NCBI GenBank assembly: GCA_003116975.1
Contig: BGKB01000171.1
Span: 62,001 to 126,000 of the forward strand
Reading direction: 5' to 3'
DNA from: Aurantiochytrium sp. KH105
Lineage: Eukaryota; Sar; Bigyra; Thraustochytrida; Thraustochytriidae
DNA length: 64,000 bases
A program made the translations under genes and the position numbers. The notes under the pieces were generated by a model. The model was not told the DNA's origin. It searched no databases and worked only from the letters and a program-made list of their open reading frames with translations. Of the stretch, positions 19,801 through 27,600 are shown piece after piece (position 1 is the stretch's first letter; every line of letters begins with the position of its first letter).

Positions 19801-20700
19801 GGGCACAGGCCGCCACTTGGTCGTCAAGCGCTGGTTCACACGCTCCACGCGCGCTTCCTGTGCCTCGACGCACATTTCAAAGAGCACAAGTGTCGTGAGA
19901 TGGTCATAAAGTTGGCCACGGCTCCAATGAAAATCACAAGCGGCTTCGGCGCTTGCTTGGTACGACATGCGAATCGTCCAGAAATCCTCGGCCACAAAAA
20001 GTCGAATTTCCTCAGCGCGCTCCACAATAAAGCCCAAGGTGGGGAATTGGCACGGCCCAAAGCTAATAAGGCGCTGCTGCAGGCCCATGTTTTCCCGCAG
20101 GTCAAGCGTTTGAAAGCGTGTAAAAGCCGAGCCAATACGGAGATCAATCTCGCTTCGTGTCTCGACGGCATCGACTTCATTCTGATTGAGGTCTCGCAGC
20201 GTGCGAAGCGCCTGCCACAGATTGGCCTCGTTGGCGACCGAGAATTGCGCGCGCTTCACAATAATGTTGGGTGCTTTTTCACGACAGGCCTCTGCAATCT
20301 CTTGACCAATTGCCTCGCCTTCACGGTCACAATCAGTCCAGATAATGAGCACGCGCGCGACTCGTGCCTCGCGCTGCAGAGTTTTGGCAATGGCTTCGCT
20401 TTGCGAACTCACCTTACGGATAACTGGCGCTTCGAAGAGTGTGCTTGGATTGCACGCATTCCAGCTTCGAAATTGGTCCGCAAAGTCGAGCTCCATGAGA
20501 TGACCCGAGACAGAGGTGACCACCATGGAAAACTCTTGCTCTTGCGCAAACATGGGTGGAATGGCGAACCTGCATCGAAAGTCGAAGCACCGGTTGTACT
20601 TGGAGAAGCCGTCGCGCGACCGGAACCCGTTCTGCGAGAGCACCTCTGCTACGCGTTTGGCAATCGACGGCTTCTCCGCCACGTTCAAGACTACCACCAT
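16831..20700 (-). CDS. TOP3A: DNA topoisomerase III alpha (type IA)
   Basis: The 1289-residue product starts MVVVLNVAEKPSIAKRVAEV, the TOPRIM beginning of eukaryotic topoisomerase III, with a clean A at -3 and G at +4. TOPRIM metal residues appear as DCDREGEAIG (near residue 118). The active-site Tyr is in LISYPRTETDS (Y336). The C-terminal half has several CxxC zinc pairs, a GRF-type zinc finger (about 1012-1057, with KFFKCGQRG), three CCHC knuckles of the type CYSCGQPGHFSSSC (about 1090, 1138 and 1188), and a last CxxC pair (PDCGLP, RNCNPN). Long Gly tracts join them. TOP3A with RMI1 and a RecQ helicase dissolves double Holliday junctions and works in mitochondria in animals. GRF and CCHC fingers are known on TOP3A; three knuckles plus a terminal ribbon is an extended version. 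No intron is evident. Confidence 0.95.
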   Translation of the reverse strand: MVVVLNVAEKPSIAKRVAEVLSQNGFRSRDGFSKYNRCFDFRCRFAIPPMFAQEQEFSMVVTSVSGHLMELDFADQFRSWNACNPSTLFEAPVIRKVSSQSEAIAKTLQREARVARVLIIWTDCDREGEAIGQEIAEACREKAPNIIVKRAQFSVANEANLWQALRTLRDLNQNEVDAVETRSEIDLRIGSAFTRFQTLDLRENMGLQQRLISFGPCQFPTLGFIVERAEEIRLFVAEDFWTIRMSYQASAEAACDFHWSRGQLYDHLTTLVLFEMCVEAQEARVERVNQRLTTKWRPVPLSTVEMQIRLSRSRGLASEATMHAAESLYQRGLISYPRTETDSFDASFDLQALVDVQRAHATWGGYAAMLLDAGGFQMPRQGRNNDQAHPPIHPTACVPLEQLQGPEKAVYEFVVRHFLACCSRDARGSKSTVVVSMGAETFETSGLEVLERNYLDIYVYERWAQRSLPRFEEGQTFVPSVLEMHHGRTVPPELLSEPELIRLMDRHGIGTDATIQDHIKTVQDREYATKVGQGVKRFRPSPLGYALVQAYKRIGHEQEISGPSLRAHMEQQLKDICQGRATKPAVIQAMIERFRGVFQATLARVNLLHQAVEEYLQGYENFAANMDNPADPDNGDGGGGGGGDGGGGGGGGGGGGGGGGGGNGGGGGHGRGGNLLPTRVQRGNARKLEQIKKEYRLKKRGISSCGKCGNQSMDHYTRTVEGKPGPRGGKTTAILNAVICSSCTEAFELPRGAISTVEHECYLCKTQVLSAKPGEWSFNVCPRCYHCPPKSGDIEDMLIRRTMTCRDCREARCALSGGVEGDDVDVLPCRQCAGGGGGDSGGLRLVKFPGAIGEPASFSLRCKNKTCKQRLYFPRSVREASVPKKGSAKCRACNGCKVKLLFKSSALPPGWDNPLYLCVSPSCSDRSTELDCIMDSFKSSGGPSAFSNKGPRRVQAAPPLQQANPQVSSFQGGGAEQREPYARPIAPMNRVIPVATAPPRVEAPQFGTGGDEQNVVCPGHQLPAVELTVRKEGPNKGRKFFKCGQRGEECEFFQWSDDAGAPSGGGGGGGFGGGGGFGGGGGGGGPAAGATCYSCGQPGHFSSSCPQKSTSGANNFRGGLQMDSGTNSFGGGGGPSASATCYSCGQVGHFSSSCPQRGSTSSHAQNNFGHGSGGTIGGGGGGGGGGGGLTCFSCGQEGHFSNNCPQKGGNGGAMGNNFGGGGGGSSNSRSSRSTGRGKRGRGSSSSGGGSKKSRQTGPKGWKRSKARVCPDCGLPLEPRKRICRNCNPN
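18700..18800 (-). repeat. Trinucleotide repeat encoding poly-Gly in TOP3A
   Basis: GGA, GGC and GGT repeats (seen as CCT, CCG and CCA on the plus strand) encode a Gly run of about 25-30 residues. It links the catalytic core to the zinc region. Slippage is likely between strains. Confidence 0.85.
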
Positions 20701-21677
20701 GCTGCCTTCCAGGGTAGCGCGCGCCCACCTCGTGCGCCTTGCGACCCTCGCGCGCCTGCTAGGTTTCTTGGCGGCCTCGGCGTTAGGCTTTTGCGCGCGT
20801 TCTCACTCGCGCTCTCGACCTCGTTCAAACCGTGGTTCGTTCCGCCGATGGATGGAGTGGAGTAATGGTTGGGCTCTCTCCTTCAACCCGCCCTCGCGGC
20901 CCACGCCGGCCAAAGCTGTGCCCTGCGCCGCCCAGACTCGCCCGTCCGTGCACCGCCCGAGCGCGGCGCCTCCGTCCGCGCCCGGCGGCTGCACCTTGGC
21001 GCTCCAATTGAGCTCTGTTCTCTCAGCGGTGGTTAACTAGAGGCCAATGACAACACGACGCTCGCGATTCGTGCTTAAGAGGCCAAACGAAGTACTACAT
21101 CCACGACCATTTACCGACGCAATCCAATCATTCTTGATCTGCACTCTGCAGCTGCTGTTCAGAGTTTGCCGTGCTCTTGCTAGCCCCAGATGCTTTTTTA
21201 AAAGACCGTCTCCACGTAAGACCAGGAGACGATTTCCCATATTGGTGTACGGAGATTTGGCACTCGCGATATTCCGCACTTCAGCCAATCGCCTCGCCGG
21301 CGCGCAGGCTCGCTCCGCCGCCGCCTGGCTGCCCAGAACACCCGGCGGCACGGCCGTGCAAGCCTTCGTTGTAAAGTTGTGTCACCCCCCTTTTTTCACC
21401 TCATGCGTCTAATCATCGACGATGGACCAGCGCAGAACTGCGCGAAAGGGCGACTTTGCGCGGGCTTTGCGACCGTGTTTGCGGAGGAGACTGCCGCGCA
21501 GCTGGGCTAGATGCCAGGCAGAGGCAAGGAAACGCGTGGAGAAGACAAACTTGCTGTTAAATATCGTTGTTGGTCGGTTTTGCTTGCATTTTGCGAAATT
21601 TGGTCTTCACGTTGACAATCTTTGCCTTGATCTGGGTCTCTGTAGGGAAGCTAGCTGGCTTGGGCTCAACGTGTTGA
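20701..21677. other. Intergenic upstream of TOP3A
   Basis: This stretch holds the TOP3A promoter side and the 3' flank of the seven-TM gene. Several short frames are open on both strands because of base composition, with no protein-like features. No TATA box, tRNA or repeat of note was found. Confidence 0.5.
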
Positions 21678-23172
21678 TCAAGAAAAGTCTGCATGATTTG
21701 CTTGGGGGTCTTGCTTGGGTGTCTTGCTTGGGTTCGTGACCGTAAGAAGTTGAATCTCGCTGGCAGATTTGGCTTCCATGCCTTTTCGCCCTGNAAAAGA
21801 CGGTCTTTTAATTAATATTCGAGGAGGTGGCGAGCAATTTGCGACGCGTCGCGTTCTGGGATTGGAATCGAAGATGAGGCGCCAATAGAGACTCACAATG
21901 ACGCAAGCATTGCAAAGTACGTCAAGCGTGCCACCATACGTTGTATACAGCCGAAGATGCTGAACGCTGGCGCTGTCGTTTCCGGCAAGCCGCGGAGTCG
22001 TTATGCCAATTCCAAGCAAGTATGCATTCGACGAAAAAATTGAGATGCTCGAGAGGACCAGATTTCGCCATGCCGCCTTGACAAGTGTTGTCTTCACCGT
22101 TGAATCACTTCCTAAGGCGACCCGATTGCTCTCGTGGAAGACTGGAATTACAAACAATACCAATAGCGAACCCGTCAAGCCAATGTCCATGAAAGCTCCA
22201 ACCACGGGAAGCAACCCCTCCATTTGCTGCGTATAAATCTGCTCTTCAAAGGTCGTTTTTCCAGATGTAAAAAGCACCGCAGTAACTATTATTGGCCCCA
22301 GGCCGCCATGTGCTCCAATTCTTACTAAAAGCAAGAGCACATGCGACCAATCGGGCATTACCTTTTCCACACTTTTCACTCGCAACAAAAGGACTCGATA
22401 GCAAAAGAAGCGGGACAAGCCGTACATGCATAACGGCACAGTTCCCAGGATGGAGCACGCCCGCCAAGATAGCGCAAGCCCGTGTAAGCAGAGCGACACA
22501 ACAGGAAAAAGTAGAGAGAAGAGAAGGAAAAGCAGAATCTCGCGTAGCGTTGTTACGCGAATGGACAGCTGACTAGTTTTCCCTTCAATTCTTCTCCTTT
22601 TCCATTCCCTTCTCAGCGCCCATGTCACGACAGCGATGCATATCGCAATCACGGCGCTCGCGATGCTAGCACTCATGATCGAAAATTGTACTGCAGTGAC
22701 GAATGACGCCGGTGCCAGAGTTTCCGCAAAGAGCACGGTCGACGCTTCATTTCGAGATGCTCTTCCACCCATCTTCGTGGGCGACGCGCATCTATCGACA
22801 CAGGCTAGCCAAGTCGTGTCTTTGTGTTTCGTCTCTGTCTCAACTTTTGTCGATGAACACCAATCCACGTATAGCCTGAGGAGGGGAGGACTTTAGGCGC
22901 TAGACTCACCGGTAATGAAAGATTGATGTTCCGTTGAGTAAATCAAAACAATTTATTTTTTTTGAAGCGTCACAATTTTCGACTGTGACGTCGACCGACT
23001 CGATGGACCGAATTATTTGAAGTAGACGAATGCCCGCATCCGGAAACAGCCACAGTGCTGTCTTGTTTTGCGATTCATCGGGGGTGGAACAAGCACAAAC
23101 TTGCTCTGGACACCTAGGAAAAACAAAGCCGCTACTGAATACTTGCATGACTACTTGGGGTCTCGGCTCCAT
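21678..23172 (-). CDS. Seven-TM protein with Cys-rich N-terminal domain, two exons
   Basis: Two exons, 23172-22910 and 22875-21678, flank an intron of only 34 nt (22876-22909), with donor GTGAGT and acceptor CTCCTCAG. Both flanking frames are closed by stops inside the intron. Removing it joins them exactly in phase (CG|G = Arg), giving 486 residues. The N-terminal domain (about 1-140) has several Cys and NKT/NGT glycosylation sites, so it is probably extracellular. Seven hydrophobic segments follow between about residues 145 and 430, then a polar tail. This is the shape of a heptahelical receptor, but no class motif is recognised. No signal peptide is seen at the ATG at 23172 (gccATGg), so either the first TM acts as signal anchor or a 5' exon is missing. 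One ambiguous base (n, 21794) lies in the tail; the frame continues past it. Confidence 0.65.
21794..21794. other. Ambiguous base (n) inside a coding region
   Basis: A single n lies in a codon of the C-terminal tail of the seven-TM gene. The reading frame is kept on both sides, so it is probably an uncalled base. Confidence 0.95.
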
Positions 23173-23451
23173 GGCACCTCGAGAGCACCAGACCACGGAG
23201 TGAACAAAAGACTAAGCATGCGCACGCACTTGTCAATGAGCTGATCATCTATGTCCTTTTACCCCGAGCATTGACGTCTTTTAGGCTCAAAGGGCAACGT
23301 CGCTACGACATTGCGTTGACGCTCGTTATCTCGGTCTTGACGGCGCAAAAGTTAATATGGTGAACAATAGACATCACTCGACCTTGGGGAGTCAAATATT
23401 TGTTTTTTAAGCGCATGGCAAAGGCTAAATGTCGATACTTAGTTCTCAGAG

Positions 23452-23793
23452 TCAGTTGAGAATTATTTTGCGCCCCTCGGGACTTTTCCAGACTTCGCGT
23501 TGGTCAACGGGGCAGCACACAATGCATGGGCACCCAATGAGACAGATCACAACGCTCAGAATGCCACAGTAGCGCTCGTTATCATACGTGCCTCCTGTCT
23601 GACGTTCGGGAGGCACGCCGCGCATTGTCAATCGTGGGTCTGCCATCGTTTGAACCTGGGGCGCCTGCTGCTGGCGCGGCGCGGAAGGAGTCCTGCAGCC
23701 TGGCTGAGCGACACGTGGAGCCTCATGAGGAAGTGCAGTCGCATATTCTGCCTTGGGAACTTGCTGTTGCTGCTGCGTTTCTTGCAAGGACAT
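23452..23793 (-). CDS. Small Cys-rich C-terminally anchored protein
   Basis: From the ATG at 23793 the product has 113 residues. It has a Gln/Pro-rich disordered part (a Gln run near residues 7-11) and then a compact hydrophobic Cys-rich block near the C-terminus, CGILSVVICLIGCPCIVCC, followed by PVDQREV. Small proteins of this shape are often membrane-associated and palmitoylated. I do not know its function. The frame is open upstream to 23907 but only from a TTG. The first ATG of that region (23987) is in another frame. A 59-nt intron (GT at about 23937 to AG at about 23879) would join the two frames and lengthen the N-terminus, but its splice sites are weak. Confidence 0.6.
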   Translation of the reverse strand: MSLQETQQQQQVPKAEYATALPHEAPRVAQPGCRTPSAPRQQQAPQVQTMADPRLTMRGVPPERQTGGTYDNERYCGILSVVICLIGCPCIVCCPVDQREVWKSPEGRKIILN

Positions 23794-24621
23794 CGTTTCA
23801 AGAGCTGGCTTCACGTTTGTTCTCTCTCCTGGTTCTTGAATGCTCTTGTTCTTTGTTATTCCGGCTTGAACTTTCTCTCTTGGTTGCGGATTTGCTTGCA
23901 GTCCCAAGCGTCTCCAGCGACGGCAGGGTTCGCTGACTTGCCGCGCGTCGAGGGCTTATGCGTCCCAACTTCTTCTGGGACCGGCATGTTCCGGTTCAGG
24001 CACAACTGGTCCCGCTCTTTTCGACGTTCAATCGTATTGAAGAGAGGGGGTATAAAAGAATAATATACAATGTAATTTTTTTATCCGAAAGCTGTTATCA
24101 AGAAATTTGGGTGGAAAACTCTCGATATACTCGTATTGTACCCCCTTTGATTAATAAAAATTAAATGAAATTGGGCCAGAGTTCAGCGCATCTGGCAGGC
24201 TGCCAGGTTTTCTTCTTGCCATCGTGGCGCATTGGCCTTGAGCCGACTCGGCAGTGGACCATGTACCGAACCGGTGTCGTCATTCAGAGCAAAATGTCCC
24301 GGCAAAGTCTTGGCGTAAAGCCAGCTCGATGGAAAAGATTGACGAGACTATTACTGAATCGACTGATCTCCGTTGGGCATAGGCGGCAGGACAGTATTTG
24401 ACAAAAACTGACTCGTGGCAACCATTGAATGCTGTCAAGTATCCTGAGAAACATGCGTATACTTACGACTTCTGCCTGATACTGCGATGCAATGATCTAA
24501 GAAGAGAGAAATCAATAAAGATTTCGAATACGAAGATGCTCAAACAAAAACAAACAATTATTTTTTCAACAAACGGAACGAAGTTCCTGCACAAATTAAT
24601 ACACCCGTGCCCTGCAGAACA
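23794..24621. other. Intergenic with TATA-like box
   Basis: This stretch lies between the small Cys-rich gene and the 3' end of the oxidase fusion. It is AT-richer than the rest. TATAAAAG at 24051-24058 lies in plus orientation, about 110 bp before a 78-residue plus frame (24165-24401) with no recognisable features. The frame is not called as a gene. Confidence 0.45.
24051..24058 (+). promoter_or_regulatory. TATA-like box
   Basis: A good TATAAAAG match after a G-run, in plus orientation. Only a short unknown frame (24165-24401) follows, so its function is uncertain. Confidence 0.25.
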
Positions 24622-27600
24622 TTAGACAAAATCAAGATCGTCGTGGCGAAAGTCTGGGTCGTCCTCGTCTTCGTCGTTATCAAAGACGGAACGGGCATCT
24701 TTTCGCTTGAAAAGCATGGAGGAAAGGGTCGAGCCTCGGCGCCGGCGTGGCGTACGCGTAGTGTTAAACGTTGTGTGCGAATCGCTTGGAGCAGAAGACT
24801 TGGCACCGAAGAATGACTTACTTTGGTGCAATGTCGTGTCTGTTCCCGTAGTCTCGTAGCCATCGTCAACCTCGTCTTCATCTTCGTCTTCATCATAATA
24901 CTCGGTGCCCTCCTCGTCGGTGTTCACAGTATTCGTCATGAACTTGCTCAGGATACCCGTGAAACCAGTTGCAGCTGACAATGTCGATCCTCGTCGGCGC
25001 GAGGACAACTTGCTTTGTGGGCGAGGCTGTTCGCGCTGTTGGCGGCGTCGCTGTTGCTGCTGTCCCTGCTGCTGCCCTTGTTTTTGCTGCATGCCAAAGG
25101 CCTCGCCGGCCTTATTGTCCAAATCACTTGCCACAGAAAAGTGCAGCGAGGATGCTGAGGGATCTTGATGTCGCGCCCAATCCCCACGCCGCCCCTGAAT
25201 GCCTCCGCCCAGGCTTCGTTGACTATTCTGTCTGAATGAAGGCTCGCGGCCGCTGATGGGTTCCATCTCAAGCGACCTCGTCGAGATTCGACTATCCCAT
25301 GAAAAATGTGACCCGCGGTTCCGAGAAATGAGCGGAATCTTCTCGCGCGTGTGGCGGGGAAAGAGAGCAAAGGCGACAAAGAATAGCACCAAGGGTTCAA
25401 CGATGACAACGCCCACACCAAAGGCAATGACAGCGTGAAGAGCCCAAGATCTTGGAGTGGAAATATCCTTGGTTCCAATCGCCACCAAGTACGTGCATGC
25501 AGCAAATAGCCCAAGCATCAACAGCGCACAGAGAATTCTTGGTAAATTGCATCGCCTCGGACGCACATGATATGCCTTCTCGAGCCTGGCAAGGCCTCGC
25601 TCATGGCGTGCTAGTGCTACAGAGATATGCACTTTACCGCCATAGATGCGACGGAGGCCATCGTTGAATAAACGGAAAAACCACACGCTTGATGCAATGT
25701 TCTTGGCCAGACGGTAGTACTTGGAACGCATAATGTGGTCGTGCATTGCCTTCATGAAGATGAGCTGGCCACGCTTAATGAAAACCTGCATTTGACGCTT
25801 GCGCAGCTGCTCGAGCTCCGGATTGGCCGTGCGAGAAATGTTTCGCTCCAAGTCCACAAGCTCTGTGTCTTCAATCCTGTGCTGATTCGGGTTTCTCCAA
25901 GCCTTGTCGGCGGACCGGTTCTTGGGCCGCTTCTTGCGCTTGCGTACTTGCCCACTATTGTGCCAAGGCGAATCAACGATCGCAATAGCTTGCGCCTTAA
26001 GGTGCGCCACACGGCCCAGGACGCGTCGCTCGCTCTGTGCCAGCTTGTAAAGCGCATATCGATACACAAGAATGACAGTTGCAACCACAAGCGCGCCCAC
26101 GATGAAGCCCACCAACGTGAGCGACTGTTCTTCGAATTGATCACCGAGCTTATTCACCATGTACACGCTGGCAAAGGCGGCCAGCATGGCCAACGGGACC
26201 ACCACACTCCGCGCAATGCGACTTCGCTGCGGGTCGAAAACCAAAAGACCCGCTACAGAGTGGGCATTTGCCACATCGCCAAGGAGGTCAGAGAACGACT
26301 TGGTAGGATTCATCGGTGGCTGTGCGTGCGCACGAAGCTTTTGAAATGCATCGCGCTTCATGAACTCAAGGCTCCGAACGTTCTTACCAAAGTGGCGCTG
26401 CGCCAAAAACGCCAGCACCGCGCCACGCTGCACGCGATTAGCGTCACGGACATCCTGCGTATGCAACCACATGGAAAGAAACAGCCACGCGCCGATGGTT
26501 GCACCCAAGATGATCCCCAGCAAAGCCGGGTCAAAAGGCAAACCGGAGTCGACGACTTCGGACAACTGAATTCCCGCAAATTGGCTCCGCGAGGTGATCG
26601 GGCCGCACTCACAGGTAATGATATCCGACGTGCGATTGATGACGGCACAGGCATCAGAGTCCCAAACCTCTCCGGTCGAGTCCCACATGCTACACGAGAT
26701 TGCGCTTGTCGATGAGGCATCAGCATAAAGAATGTCCAAACTGAGATTGACGCGTCTCGACGAAGAGGCAAAAATCACAGACGAGTGCTGAAGCTCGAGA
26801 GACAAAACGTCTGTCACAACATTCTGTTGATATGCGGTGGTCTGTTGCGCGCGCTCCGTTGACGCAAGGTTCCGGCCTAACTCGGAAGCCTTGATATCAA
26901 TGTTGGCGAGCTTGGTCACAATAGCGTTGACGGTGTTCCCATTGACGCAAATCTCTTCCGGAGGAGAGCGCAATACCGAGACAATGACCTCATCGTAAAC
27001 GGCAGAGGGCCCAGGATCAAAGAGTTCGGAAGAGATTTCCACAAACGTGTAATTTTTTCCCGCATCCGTACTGGAACTCGCTGGTTGGTAGCGACCCGAG
27101 ACGCCATTGGAGAACTCCTTGTACGATAACGAGTCCATTCCAGAGAAGCTGACCACGAAGCTGCCTTGGCCTGAAAGCCGCGGGGCAAGGACTGTCTCGA
27201 TAATGTCGCTGTGCAAATCCGTGAGGGAAAAGTTGTATTGGCAGATCCCTGAGAGTGAGGCGAGCTCGGCGAGAACCTCCGACGCGATGCCCATGGCCCC
27301 CTCGGGAACGGAAAAGGCAAGGTTGGGCTCCACATTAGCTGCCGAGGCAACCTCCACAACTCGGGTGATCTCATTCCGCCAGAGACTCAGTGTAGTCTGG
27401 AACATCTCCGCGACGCGCTCGGCAAGGGCAATGTCATCGTCATCGAGACTGAGAGCGATCTCGAGTAGCACGAGCATGATAAGTTCGCCGAGCTGCGAAG
27501 AAAAGGTGCGTTCGTGCAGCAAGGTCAGGGCCCCCTCGAGCTGCGTGGTAATCTGAGACTTCAAGGTGTCCACGCCCTCATCCGAAAGGCTTTCGAGAGC

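Noticed and set aside
20414-21412. Short ORFs on both strands upstream of TOP3A
   Set aside because: No protein-like features; they overlap the TOP3A 5' end or run through GC-rich spacer.
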